Source: Taxawa tesnikishii (nom. ined.)
Taxonomy: Eukaryota; Ascomycota; Dothideomycetes; Dothideales
NCBI GenBank assembly: GCA_030247885.1
Contig: JAPDRO010000015.1
Span: 682,001 to 746,000, forward strand
Direction of reading: 5' to 3'
Length of the DNA: 64,000 bases
Below are positions 1-11,230 of the stretch, one piece after another. The notes beneath the pieces were generated by a model. It saw only the letters and a program-made list of their open reading frames with translations, had not been told where the DNA came from and made no database searches. A program made the position numbers and the translations under genes. Position 1 is the stretch's first letter. Every line of letters starts with the position of its first letter.

Positions 1-2480
1 GTGAGAGGAGCTGGCATCGTTCAGTACATACTTCAGAAAGGATTGTGATGACGACTTACAGTTCTGTCAATGACCGATGCCGGATCGCTCTTGGTGGTCC
101 AGTGTTGGTCCGTTTCGCCCCTTTCCTGATATGGAAGCGGCTTAATGTTTAGGCCCTCGATGAGCCCATTAACCCCGAAACCAGAGTTGTCGCCAACATC
201 CCACACGGTGTCGTATGTTCCAGCGCTACTGGCGATAGCCACACTCAGCGAGGAAGCTGTATGGTTGTCGGGATCAGCGAAGGAAGCGACCGCAAGAGGC
301 AGCACATTGGACTGCTGCGCGATCTCTGCGGCACCAAGTGGACTGGACTTCACAAGAGCCGTGTAGCATTGGAACACACGTCTTCGGACCATGAGTTCAA
401 AATCGAGCAGATGTAGAGAAGGAGAGAGACGCTGGGACATGTCTTCAGAACTCTTCTTGTCCGGCAGACTGCTGAGGAACAACGCAGTGTTTTGGAGCAT
501 GCCCGCCAATCTCTTAGATACATCTGAAGTGAGTAGCCTGCTATTAAACTGCAGGAAAGCCATAATTGATCCAAGCGCACATTCTCGGACATGAGCGAGG
601 AAACTCAGCTCGAGCATGTTCCGTTGGATCATGCTGTCTTTATTGAGCGGTTTAGGGAGCGCGTTCTTCCATAGTAGTAGGAGCTGTGAAAGATGTATCT
701 TGACGAAGTTCGGTCCCAAGGACATGAGACCACCGATCATGATCCACGCGATCTGAACTTGAGTGCTGGATATCCTGAGATCCGAGCTACTGCTGGACTT
801 GAGGAGGGTTGTAGCCTGAGAAAGCACCCTGGAGTAAACGTCCACCGATCCATAGAGAGAATGTTGGCTGGAGACACTCAGCACAGCTGCTAAGCCATTC
901 GCATACCCCACGCATTTCCGGGAACTTTGCCGCCCTCCAGCAAGAAGACTTAGCTCACGGTTGACGCTATTCATACAAATGGTAACAGTTGGAAGTAGTT
1001 GCTGAGGGCATGCCAAAACGAAAGCCTGCAAGCACCTCGAGGCATAGACTTGAACAGTATAGCTAGGGTGTTGCAGTACTTGTAGCAAGGCCTCGCGGCA
1101 TGACTCCGCAACGGTATTGGTAGCTGCACCCAACCGTCGTATAAGAGACGTAAGTGCACTGAGAGCTCCCGTCAAGGCCTGCTTCCCCGGTTCTGGACGT
1201 TCTTTAAGAGCTTGAGGATAATCCTTGATGATGTCGTTTAGAAGGAAGCGCGCTGCGTTCAGCTGCGCAGTCTCTCCGATCATGTTCCCTGCGACTTCTT
1301 CGAGAATTATGCGGACAAACTTCCTCGTGATGAGCAACCTGTATCGGTGTGTACTCAAACTCTGGTAGCTGAGAAGGTCATTGAATAGATGGGTCGCGAC
1401 CACGCCGTAGTGATTTTCTACGATGCTCTCTCCTAAACCAAGGATCACTTTCTGGTAGCACACCGCAATCCCGGCGCGAGCGCGGTTGCCTGTTGCCGGA
1501 CGACAGTATTGATTGGAGAGATGTTTGAAGATCTCGAGAAGACCGAATGAAAGCGATGTAACGGGCTTTTGAGGGACTGGCGAGGCGGCCCGTTCTGTTT
1601 CTTCTTCCGCATCTCCGTCATGTACCTGCTTTCTCGCCTTCTTGGGTTTCTTGATCCTTGGAACAACTTCCCTGTTCGGCGATTCGGAGAAGCTCTTGAC
1701 CAGAACCGCGCTTAAACACGAAGCTGCGGCGTGCCTAACGGATACCGATGGACTGTCGATCGTCTTCCAGATCACTGTCTGTAGTTTCTCGAAATCGTTG
1801 GAATTGTCGAAGTATGGCGTGGCGCATATCAGCTGCTCCAAACACCAACAGGCATTGGCCTGCACCAGTAGTGTTTTGTCGCCAGGTGCGAAGGTCCTTC
1901 CTTGTTTCCAGATATCCCTGGCTATTGTCTCGTCAATGGAGTTATACACGCCCTTCACTATCTGGCCCAATGTACGGAAAACAGCACTCCGAAGTCCGGC
2001 ATGGGCCGAAGCGTTCTTCAATGCCCGTAAGACGCTCGAGCTAGCCAAATTTGACAGGTTTGTAGCACTGTCGCCGGCCGCCTCGTAGACCGCTCCAAGA
2101 CAATGAACTGCTGCGTGTTTGGCCTTGATGTCCTTCTCTTTACCACTCCCAATGATGCCAACTAGTTCATTGATAGACTCGAAAAGAAGCTTCCGATCAC
2201 CCTTGCCGAATATTCCGGCGAAACACCGCCCAAGGTTATTGCGAATCACACGAGTTGGAGCGGGTGACGAAAGATTGATGATCTGAAACAGCTCCTTCTT
2301 GATGAAGATCTGATGCGCTGATGCGCCATCTGCGTCTAATCCAGCGACATGGCGTGCAAGATCCGCGGTAAAGGTCAAAAGATATAGGTCCTGTTGTTCC
2401 GACGGCAGCGTATGGAGCTTTGGTACATCCAGTTCGAGTTTCGGGGACTCCGCAGCGGGTGCTGTCCCGTTGGTCACCAT
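1..2480 (-). CDS. Laa1/HEATR5-like HEAT-repeat protein (partial, N-terminal part)
   Basis: The first ~807 residues of a large all-helical HEAT-repeat protein run off the left edge of the window. The start at 2480 (MVTNGTAPAAES) leads into repeats such as RVIRNNLGRCFAGIFGKGDR and KAKHAAVHCLGAVYEAAGD, which I recognise from the Laa1/HEATR5 family. These proteins are near 2000 aa and help AP-1/clathrin trafficking between Golgi and endosomes. The open frame continues to 33, but a GTAAGT donor at 59, a CTGAAC branch-like site and a CAG acceptor ending at 11 define a 49-nt phase-0 intron, so coding resumes at 10 and leaves the window. A basic linker (KKPKKARKQ) lies near residue 280. It diverges from the TACO1-like gene, with about 270 bp between the start codons. 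The family call is from memory of sequence style, not from a search. Confidence 0.85.
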
Positions 2481-2747
2481 TTCAGCAGCAGATGCTCTCT
2501 CTGGAATATCGACCGATCTCTCTATATCTCTTTCATTGCTTCCCTCAAGTCTCTCCGTTGTATGGCAGGGGTATCTGGATACATATGCGGAGAGATTGTC
2601 TCACCCCGAGCTCGAGTCCGCATCTATGCGTTATGCAGGGACAAAAACGTCGACTCTCGTCGGTCCCATCATATCTTATCTGACGGCCTTGGCATGGTTC
2701 ATGTTAGAGGTTCTTGCGCCTGCTGTTCTGGACTTCTCCAACAACCA

Positions 2748-3693
2748 ATGCAACCCGTTCGTCGCTCAGCGCTGCATAGCATACGGTCGCAGCGTGCTCG
2801 GAAGCCATCAGAGCTGCAATGCCCACGCTCGTTTCATAAATGCGCCAGTCTGCGCTCCGGTCACAGCAGATGGTCAACGATTAAGCACGACAAGGGCAAG
2901 GCCGATGCTGCTCGAAACAGGCAACGAAGCGTCTTTGCGCATGAAATAGCGCTAGCATCAAAACGCAAGTTGAACCACATGTGTTCTCCTTCCTTCCTCA
3001 AGCAGCTAAAACGGCGCAGTATGGGGACCGGATCCCAACGCGAACCCCCGTCTGGCGGACCTGATCACCAATGCGAAGAAGAATCAGTTTCCCAAGGCCT
3101 CGATTGAAGGAGCCATAGCTCGCGGACAAGGCCGTTCAATATCTGGTGCTTCTCTGGAAGCTGTGTCCGTTGAAGGGATCCTAGCGCACAACGTTGCCGT
3201 CATCATTGACTGCGAAACGGACAACAAGCTTCGAACACTGGCCGATGTCAGGGAGGTCATGAAGAAATATAGTGGAACTGCCACCCCCACAAACTACCTC
3301 TTTGCGAAGAAAGGAAGGATAGTCTTCGAGAAGAAGGAAGGCACAGGGGTAGACGAAGTCTTCGATCAGGCGCTCGAGGCTGGCGCCTTGGACGTGATCG
3401 AGGACGCGGAGGGAAGAGTGGTCGTTTTCACGGAGCCAAGCGACACAAAGTCGACAGGAGAAGCGCTGTCAGGCGGACTAGGCCTGAACATTGCAAGCTC
3501 CGATATAATATGGGACCCGAATGAGGACACGATGGTGCCACTGAGTGACTCAGTGGCTGCCAAAGAACTGAGCGAGTTCGTGGATGCGCTGCAGGACAAA
3601 GATTCGAGCGTTCAAGGAATATACATGAACGTGGCGCAAGGCTCTATAGATGAAGGTGCCTGGGCCGAGTTGAAGAGCAGAATTGACGCGTAG
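2748..3693 (+). CDS. Mitochondrial TACO1/YebC-family translation factor
   Basis: Two exons, 2748-2964 and 3020-3693. Exon 1 holds the YebC signature GHSRWSTIKHDKGKADAARN; exon 2 continues LWGPDPNANPRLADLI and KNQFPKASIEGAIARGQG, then the two alpha/beta domains through VEGILAHNVAVIIDCETDN. Human TACO1 and yeast Dpc29 act in mitochondrial translation. The N terminus MQPVRRSALHSIRSQRARK is arginine-rich and lacks acids, as in a matrix-targeting peptide, which is why I chose the ATG at 2748; another in-frame ATG lies at 2694. The junction needs a GC donor: GCAAGT at 2965 and CAG ending at 3019 give a 55-nt GC-AG intron, and no GT donor nearby restores the conserved LWGPDPN block. It converges on the Pet100 gene. 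Confidence 0.88.
2965..3019 (+). other. GC-AG intron in the TACO1-like gene
   Basis: The 55-nt intron starts with GCAAGT, a GC donor with otherwise perfect consensus. It contains a GCTAAAA branch-like site and ends in CAG. Removing it joins ALASK to LWGPDPNANP, the conserved YebC block. Confidence 0.8.
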
Positions 3694-3810
3694 TGCACGA
3701 TGTTGTACAACAATCTACAGTTATGATGTTCCACCCCATCTCTTGACACCCAGAACTCCTCCCAAATCTGTGAACTTTATCACCAAACGCCACCCATGCA
3801 AATGCTTTCT

Positions 3811-4262
3811 TTACCACAACTTGTACCAACCCTTGCCGGTTGCCGCTGCTTTCGCCGGTGCTTTCTCCGCGTCATTGCTAGGCCGTGCTTCTGACTCTGT
3901 ATTGTCAAGACTCCTCAACAGAGGAGAAGGCGTTTCCGCGTGTGGTGTCATCTCTGGCGCATCTGCTCCGCCCTCCATCTGCAATCTCCTTGCCCTCGCC
4001 GCCAATCTTCGTTCCCTCAGTCTCTGCAGCTCCTCGGTAATCTCCTCCTTCTCGAACGGAATCTTATTGGTCTCGTTTGCTTTCGGCCAGAAATCGGGGA
4101 CGGCGAATTTTTGGTCGAGGTTTGTTCCGAAATAGTACATCCAGCCGATTGGAAACATGATGTACATGCCAAACTGCGGTCAACCGTGAGATTGCTTGCG
4201 CTCGTATTAGACGGAGGTCTGAAACTGCTGACCTTGAAGACTTCGAGATTCGGGCCACCCAT
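3811..4262 (-). CDS. PET100: Cytochrome c oxidase assembly chaperone Pet100
   Basis: Two exons, 4262-4233 (MGGPNLEVFK) and 4173-3811 (FGMYIMFPIGWMYYFGTNLD), encode about 130 aa. The start MGGPNLEVFKFGMYIMFP, the single membrane segment MYIMFPIGWMYYFG and the following PDFWPK...TNKIPFEKEEI are the hallmark of Pet100, an inner-membrane chaperone needed for late assembly of respiratory complex IV. The 59-nt intron has donor GTCAGC and a GACCGCAG acceptor. A charged helix (EELQRLRERRLAARARRLQ) and a low-complexity tail follow. It is convergent with the TACO1-like gene, another mitochondrial gene; that pairing may be chance. Confidence 0.92.
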
Positions 4263-4620
4263 CCTGACTTTGGTGAGATTCTGATAGCAGGACGTACGGG
4301 GAGAATCGATCCTTTATTAATCTGGTCCGCCATCAGGTGAGCGCAAGCGAAGACACTCTTGCGATTCTTAGGGCTTCGGCATAGATCTAAGATTAGATAA
4401 CGTAATCCGGCGCGCTTCTCCTTCTCCGCATCTCAAGCAACCTCGGTTCATGCTTGAGCTCGCAGCTCGCAGCTCGCATCCTTCCTAGGCATTGGGTAGT
4501 CACGTAGGATGACTATATGGTCAAGAGCAATCCCTCTTTTTCTCTAGATCCCGTATCACCTAAAGAACGCCTTTCTTTTTTTTTTTTCAACAGCCCCGGT
4601 TCACTGCCCGTATCTTCAAC
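4263..4620. promoter_or_regulatory. Divergent intergenic region, Pet100 / enoyl-CoA isomerase
   Basis: This 358-bp stretch lies between two divergent start codons. It has a T-rich tract (T12 at 4576-4587, typical of fungal core promoters) about 35 bp before the enoyl-CoA isomerase ATG. A bidirectional promoter is inferred; I see no clear TATA box. Confidence 0.4.
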
Positions 4621-5479
4621 ATGGCCGAAGCAGTTACCCTTGAGACTCGAGGCAAGGTTGCCATCATCAAGTTAAACCAACCAAAGAAACTCAATGCTAT
4701 GAACCAAGATCAGTACTATCGGCTCGCAACATTGATGCACGAGGTCGCCGCCATGGATAACATCTATATCACTGTTCTCACAGGAACGGGTCGCTTCTTT
4801 TCCGCGTATGCTGTCTTCGGAAGTATCCTTTATCGCACGCTGACACTAGAGCAGCGGTGCTGATGTAACTATCGGCCGCTCAGTGCCCGAAGGTGAGGAC
4901 ATCAAGAGGCATTTCCTGAAGACCTTCGTCGCCAACAACCTCCACATCACGCACGCTTTCTACTCGCATCCCAAGATCTTGGTCACAGCGCTTAACGGTC
5001 CTGCCATCGGTCTGTCGGCAGCGCTGGTCGCGTTCTCAGATTTTGTGTATGCCGCACCTCACACTTTTCTCCTCACGCCTTTCTCGTCTCTGGGTCTTGT
5101 AGGAGAGGGAGGCGCAAGCCGTGCGTTTGTAACTCGCTTGGGGATCAGCAAGGCGAACGAGGCGCTCATCATGAGTAAGCGCATCACGGCGGATGAGCTG
5201 GTCCAGTGTGGATTTGTCAACAAGACGTTCGACACCAAACCCGAGGAGAGCGACAAGTTCCTCGCCGAGGTCTTGAGAGAAGTCGAGGACAGGATGGGTG
5301 ACCATTTAAATTCGGACAGCTTGATCCAGATCAAGGCCCTGATCAGAAGGCCGGAAAAAGATATTCTAGATGCGCAAGGTGTTGCAGAAGTATTTGGTGG
5401 TTTGGAACGTTTCGTGGCCGGAATCCCCCAGAAAGAGTTCCAGAAGATCGCAAGCGGCGAGAAGAAGCACAAGCTGTGA
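4621..5479 (+). CDS. Peroxisomal enoyl-CoA isomerase/hydratase (crotonase family)
   Basis: Two exons, 4621-4805 and 4855-5479, joined by a 49-nt intron (donor GTATGC, branch CTGAC, acceptor GAGCAG), give 269 aa. The crotonase fold is clear: KVAIIKLNQPKKLNAMN near residue 12, the CoA/oxyanion segment FFSAGADVTIG across the splice, the second oxyanion segment ALNGPAIGLSAAL, then PFSSLGLVGEGGAS. The C terminus is HKL, a PTS1-like signal. Together with the length this resembles yeast Eci1-type delta3-delta2 enoyl-CoA isomerases, which serve beta-oxidation of unsaturated fatty acids in peroxisomes. Isomerase and hydratase activities cannot be told apart here. Confidence 0.88.
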
Positions 5480-5934
5480 GAGTGTATCTCAACTGTCCGC
5501 AATCGTCCGTCGAGGCGTTCATGCGAGTCTTGAAATCCGTGGCGCAATTATCTCAAAACTGGTGTTTGGAAAGAAGGCAAGCTCGCTTACGGACATACTA
5601 AAAACGACGATGACTTCCAGCGCAACCTACTGCTAGTCCGCCGTCTTCCGCTTTTACTGTGAATGACACAATCTGCGACAAAAGTGTGTTCGTTGGACTC
5701 GCAGGATTGATATTTCATAAATTACCCGTTGCTCCAAGTTTTTCCCACTTTGCAGGATATAGACGAACCCTTAGCTAGACCCGCTGGCCGGGTAGTTGAT
5801 CATCCATGTGATTCATCCAGCCTAGCTAGAACAGCTGGGATAAAGCGGTTTTGGCAGTCGATGCGCCTTTGCGCTTGAGGCTTGCGCAGAGTTGAATTTG
5901 TATAAGGTTTGTGATCAAGCGTTTGGCACCGCTA
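5480..5934. other. Intergenic, no gene seen
   Basis: 3' flank of the enoyl-CoA isomerase gene and 5' flank of the tRNA-Ser gene. Reading frames here are short and uninformative. Confidence 0.5.
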
Positions 5935-6044
5935 GGCGTGGTAGCAAAGTGGTTACTGCGATTGACTCGAATTCTTCTTCTACAAGAAGGAAGCCCGAAT
6001 ATCAATTCCCTTCGGGGGCGTAGGTTCGAATCCTGCCCACGTCG
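5935..6044 (+). tRNA. tRNA-Ser(CGA) with intron
   Basis: A full type II cloverleaf can be folded. The acceptor stem GGCGTGG pairs with CCACGTC (7 bp, one G-T) and the discriminator is G. The D arm is GCA/TGC and the anticodon stem ATTGA/TCAAT. The loop reads C-T-CGA-A with an intron at 5972-6000 (29 nt) after position 37. The long variable arm has a CCC-TTCG-GGG hairpin, and the T arm is GTAGG-TTCGAAT-CCTGC. The long variable arm, G73 and anticodon CGA (5968-5970) identify serine, reading UCG codons. The intron sits at the canonical eukaryotic site. Confidence 0.93.
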
Positions 6045-6361
6045 ACGTGCGTTTTGCACTCCTATCAGAGGACGCCGCTGCTCCTTTTGCTTATGCGTGA
6101 TGGAAACAAACAGATGTGAAGCTTGATTGAGACTTAAGCAAGGTACGGGCGAGGTGTGGTTGGGTGCTTGCCGGCAACCACTTCAATTTTATATCGGTGG
6201 AAGAGGATGGATAAATTATACAGTCTATACCAACAGATGGGCGCTACAACATATTGGAATATAAGAACAAGGAATGGCCGCTGTCCGGGTATCCTCCAGA
6301 TTACACAACGCTGTACATCGGTATTCACAAACAAGAAAGAACAGGGAAAAAACGGCTGTTG
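6045..6361. other. Intergenic, no gene seen
   Basis: Lies between the tRNA-Ser gene and the 3' end of the patatin gene. Nothing convincing is seen beyond a likely Pol III terminator context and the patatin 3' UTR. Confidence 0.4.
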
Positions 6362-8225
6362 TCAAGAGGTGCGTCTAGCTGGCGGCCAAGTAGCGTGCTG
6401 GATGCCACCATTTGGCAAAGGCTGTCTGACTCCTGGGACGCCAGAAGCTTGCTGCCTGTCCGGCCTCGCAGGCATTCGCGGCTCGGCGTCGAGCTGGACG
6501 GCACGCCGTTCGGCAACCGCCCCTTCATCCTGGAGCTGTTCCTGCGATGGAGGATCGGCGGGAAGCTGAGCGGGGTGTTCATATGCTGGCATCTCTGGGT
6601 ATCGATGCCCCTGACTGTCAGGGTGATATTGACGGTCATAAAACGCACTGGCGCGGTTGTTGGAGGGTACTTCAACCGGCGAGCGAGACCCTGCCATCCC
6701 CGTGTGCGAACGATAAGCCCTGTCGTCGAGTGGTGGTTGTATTCCTGAGACAATGTTGCGTTTCTCGGACATCTGCCGGACGTAGAGTTTGTCGAGAGGG
6801 CCTGGTTCGGAGAGCCCTCTGAAACGCCGGCCATGATCGGGTGCGCATCTTCCTCTCCGGTGCTGGACTAAGATTCTTGCTACTCTTTTCAAGTCTTCGT
6901 GAACCATGTTCTTCGTCTCATCCGAGTTCCTTCCCTTGATGTAATCTGCGGTGGCATTGCCGATCCTTTCGAGTGTCTTGGGATGACCGTCTTTTGAGAT
7001 TTTGCACTCGTCCAGCTTCATGTTCTCGAGTCCTTTCCTGACGTTGAAGCGATGATACACGTGGCGGCAATGCAGCCGCATGTGTTCATGGACTTTCTCT
7101 GGGTCGGTCAATTTCTGCATGGCCACGCTGAAGATCCGTCCAATCTGGTGAAAGAGGTTGCCGTCGCTGAAGACGTTCATGGGGGCGCTCCTGCCAGTTC
7201 CGATGGACACAAGGATTCCAATGCCATCGTCTTCCCCGCTACAGTTGAGTCCGCGGTGGCGGTGCATGGAATTGGCTTCACCCCAAGCAATAGCACTGGG
7301 GTTGTTGTCCGCAATGCCACCATCCACATACTCAATCAGATTGATCTTCATAACCTTGAAGAAATGTGGCGCCGCTGAAGTCGCTCGTGCAGCCTGCCAA
7401 ATCTTAACATCGCTCTGTTCTGTAAGGTTCTTCAACCTCGTGTGCTCGAGGACATCTCGAGAGAAGACATCGGTCGGGTTTGTGGGGTTATGGTACGAAC
7501 GGAAGAGGTGCGTTACATGTGCGTCGTCGGTACGCTTGGTGGCTACGACGGCACTATGGATAGGTCAGCTCCTGCGCCTATAAATTGAGGATTGTGACGT
7601 ACACCCGGCAGTAGGTTCTCGGCGCCTGTCGCCCTTTGTCCCTCCCGTCTGCGGGATCCCGTAAAAGACGATCTTCTGGATTCATGTCCTCGGTTTCATC
7701 TCTACATCGGCTATCGATCGTTTCCTTGATAACTTTCTCAAGCTTGCGGTAGCTGTACTGGTTAAATTTGAGGCGGCGCTTCTTTCCAAAGACTTCTTTA
7801 CCCAGCTTCGCATAAGCCGCTAAGCATTGGTCGACAGACATACGCATTCGTCCAAGCATTATTGCAATGAGACTGTCAAATCAGCGATAGCGTACGAGAG
7901 ACGAACCGGTGAAGCCAAACTTACCCTCCCGTGCTAGTGCCAACCATGAAGTCAAAATAATGACAGGGCAGTGGTACATCTGCCCCATCACTCTCCGCCG
8001 CGTAGCCATCTTTACGATCTTCTTCTCGTTCCGCATCTTGGATGAAGTCCATCAAGCGTCCCAGAATGAGCAGCGAGGAGTATCCGCGCATGCCACCGCC
8101 ATCTGTACGCGTCAGTGCCTAGCCGATCTGAGAAGCGGCGAATATCTACCAAGCGTAAGAACAGCTTCCTTCCAGAACCCACAGTTGCATCGGGCAGATC
8201 CGGTTTCTGCTGATTCGGCTGACAT
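6362..8225 (-). CDS. Patatin-like phospholipase
   Basis: Four exons: 8225-8150, 8102-7925, 7872-7603 and 7553-6362, with introns of 47, 52 and 49 nt, encode about 571 aa. After a short N terminus (MSAESAETGSARC) comes the oxyanion motif DGGGMRGYSSL, then the nucleophile elbow GTSTGG split by intron 2, and the catalytic Asp in YVDGGIADNNPSA. These form the Ser-Asp dyad of patatin acyl hydrolases, which cleave phospholipid or galactolipid acyl chains. The C-terminal ~200 residues are low-complexity, Pro/Arg/Gln-rich and not conserved in style. In exon 3, donor GTACGT rather than the upstream GTGTAC keeps the frame into AVVATKRTDD. Confidence 0.88.
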
Positions 8226-8927
8226 CGTGACTGAGATTTGAGAATTGCTTGTGCGCTTGACCTCAGCAGGGCAGCGCACACGAGGCGGTCCATTCGTTTT
8301 ATTACTAGCATAGCGTACCGCCTATAGCCAAGGCAAGAAGGCGGCGGTGCTTGCAGACACGGCAACCTCTGTTGAGGAATGCCACCGCCATTTCTCGTAG
8401 CCTTGTAGAGAGCTGGTAGACCTGAGAGAGGGGGCAGGATAGGAAGCCAATCACAAAAGGCCTGGGCAGGACCGTCCGAGCAAGACCGTCAAAGGCGTTC
8501 ATGACTCCGTGTGTGTGTACCAAATCCGGCGACACTGCGGTCAGGCTACCATGGTTCCATGCTTATGGTCATGAGAGGCGCAATGAGTTGCATTGTAGTC
8601 TCGCGTCCGAGTCATCATCTCAGACTGTGATTGGCCTCGAAGCGCTTAGCCCCTCAGCTGAAGGGCTGTGCAGAATTCCAGAGGTCGTAAGACTTCAAGG
8701 CTGAGGCGCAATCCTTGCCATACGCCCACCACCTGCTGAAAATAACCAAACATAGTCCGTGCCGCCGCTAGGCGCACCACATACTTCAGTCAGGCCCCGC
8801 TTGACAAACATGGCGACAAACGATATATAGGCCTACGCCATTCACACATCCACCATTATCAATCGCGGCAGCTGAACGTACTATACCGTTTCAAACATTA
8901 ACAGCGAATGTCAGAATATTGAAAAGT
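8226..8927. promoter_or_regulatory. Divergent intergenic region, patatin / orphan gene
   Basis: About 700 bp separate the patatin ATG (minus) from the orphan ATG (plus). A TATA-like GATATATAGG lies at 8822-8831, 97 bp before the orphan start. No other gene is supported. Confidence 0.4.
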
Positions 8928-9355
8928 ATGTCTCGCTGCAGCTTGTTAGAGAAGGACTCGCCAGAACCCACATATCCTCAGTATCCTATCAAGAGAGAAA
9001 GTCAGGACGGACTTATGGATGGCAAGTCGCCGAAAGAACTCGAGAAAGACGTCTGGGTGTACGTTTATGACAGAAATAAGACTATCAAGATAAAACAGAG
9101 GGAGCTCTTGAGTAAAGTTGGTATGCGCTTCGTGCCAGCCCTGATAAGACGACGTACCTAACGAAACCAGGCGACGAGAATCTGAGAAAAGTTTCAATAC
9201 CTCTGAAGCCCGGAAGAGTGCCGATACGATTGCAGGACCGGCCGCGATGGGGTCCGGACACGTTTGTTGCTTCGGTCAACATCAACGCGGCTTTGCGAGT
9301 TTCTCGATGGCTGGGCCAACAGAAAATACTCTACGTTGCTGGAACAATGTCCTAA
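8928..9355 (+). CDS. Small orphan protein, 125 aa, two exons
   Basis: I do not recognise this protein. Exon 1 (8928-9120) and exon 2 (9171-9355) are joined by a 50-nt intron with good signals: donor GTATGC, branch CTAAC and acceptor CCAG. The spliced frame is exact (126 codons with stop). The product starts MSRCSLLEKDSPEPTYP, is charged and probably soluble, with a basic middle (DRNKTIKIKQRELLSKVG) and an end NAALRVSRWLGQQKILYVAG. There is no signal peptide or membrane helix. The TATA-like box upstream and the intron argue for a real gene. It converges on the MFS gene, whose stop is 160 bp downstream. Confidence 0.6.
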
Positions 9356-9514
9356 TGCTGCTTGCAGTAAGATCACTTGAGTATGGCTTCCGGTATCCTA
9401 ATGCTAAAATCCTGTTAGATTGACGCAGTCCTCTCAACGGGCTGTAGTTTTTTGTTGATGTGTTGTGTTTCGATGAGATTACAGGTCGCTGTTGGGACAC
9501 GTACGACGATAGCT

Positions 9515-11230
9515 CTAGGAACTCCGATGGGCATCCAAGGGAGGTTCGCTCGCGCTTTTGCGTTGTTTGGTAGTATTGATCCTGTATATAACCTCAGAAG
9601 AATCAAGATTGATCCACTTTCTTCTTAGAACCCCCTGCGTTCCTATTTTCAGGAACGGTACCAGTAACAAGCCGAACACACTGGCCGCCGTCGCAAACCA
9701 GAAGACTGCAGAATATGGCTGTGTCTCCCTGTAATTCTTGTAATACCCACCCATGTCTGGGTTCTGCGAGACCGAGTTGAAGATGGCGGTAGTAATACCA
9801 TACCCAATCGTCTGGCAGAGTTTTGTAACCGTCTGGAAGATTCCTCCCGCGATAGATTGCTGCTCTGGTGGAAGTGACGACACGACATACATGTTCGCGA
9901 CGTTGAACTGCAGATCCGCTCCCACGACCATCAGAACGAAGCCAGGGAAGAAGAAGGCCCAGTAGCTGTCATTTCTGCGATTGACCGCAAACAGGAGGAA
10001 GGCTCCGGTATACCCTAACGTGCCGACAAGCATGAGCAGCTTGTTTGAGATGCGATGGAGCACCAAACCCGCGAAGATGTTCACACATATACCCATGATG
10101 GCCATGGGTAGCAGGTGGACGGCAACTTTGAGTGCCGAATAGTGCCAGATGTTCTGGAAGTAGAGCGAAGCGAAGAACGCCGAGACCGAAAAAGCCATGT
10201 TTCCGAGAAACAAGAGAGCCATACAGATAGAGAAATCTCGGTCTTTCCAGATGCTCATGGGTACGAGCGGGTATTTGCAGAAGTTCTCCCAGATGACGAA
10301 GCCGATAATCAACAGAGCACCAACGATCAGGAGTGCCAGAACGTATCCAGTCTTCCACCCCTGAGGTGCCGTGTCGCCCAGGGATAAGGCTGCCGAAAGC
10401 ATTCCAATACCGGCGATGGTTAGGACCGTTCCAAGGATGTCAAACTTCTTGACAGTCTCCAAAGCCAGCGGTTCCTTTGCGGTGAAGTCCTTCGGGACAG
10501 TGAAAACCGCGATAATGGTGAAGACCAGGTATATCATCGCAAGGAGATAATAGCTCGCTCTCCAGCTGAACAAGTTTGTTGCTATCCCGCTAAATATCGT
10601 CCCAAATACAAATCCTAAGGGATTGCCTGCCCCGTAGCATGCAAACGCTTTGTTCTTCCTTTTGCTCGGTTTCTCGTAGATCACGCCCATGATACCCTGC
10701 GCTGGAGGTACAGCGCTTGCCGTCATCAATCCCATAACGCCGTTGAGTACATCCAGAGATATCGGTGTTTTGGCAAAGCCTGCAGCGAGAGAGAATACTG
10801 CGAAAAGGAAGAGGGAGCCCACGAAGAGGGATTTGCGGCCGAACAGGTCAGCAACCTTGCCGAAGAACAAAGGAACGCACCACCTGCCAGTCTGCCATAC
10901 AGTCAGCTTTGTCTGGTTCAGCGGGTGCGAGGGATGTACTCACGTGGACGCGGAAGAGATCCATGTTATTTCGGCGGTCGTCATGCCCAGGTCTCTTCCC
11001 ACAAATGAACTGATGACAGTGACGGATCCAGAGGTGAAGGCGCCCATCGCTATTCCCATGGTTACAGTAAGGACGAACACAATCTCCTGGAAGGTCGACT
11101 TGAAACAAGCCGGGCGGCGTTCGTGGTCCTGGTTCCCAAGCGCTCCAACATCTTGCTCGCCTTCTAAGACCGGGTTCTTCTCATTGAGTTGCGTAGCAGG
11201 CAGCGCTGCTGCATCAGCTTCTGTGGACAT
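9515..11230 (-). CDS. MFS drug/metabolite efflux transporter, DHA2-like
   Basis: Two exons start at ATG 11230 (MSTEADAAAL). A cytosolic N terminus of ~45 residues precedes the first helix (IVFVLTVTMGIAMGAF). The motif GKVADLFGRKS follows helix 2 and is the MFS motif A region; about 14 helices follow, including RRNDSYWAFFFPGFVLMVVG and a final helix before a basic tail. Length is near 550 aa. The family exports drugs, toxins or metabolites by proton antiport. The splice is ambiguous. The donor is 10943; the distal AG (exon from 10883) stays in frame but gives an odd ISSASTWCVPLFFGK. The proximal AG (exon from 10891) gives the expected TLAGGAFL but needs one more base in the AAA run at 10869-10871. 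Confidence 0.85.
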
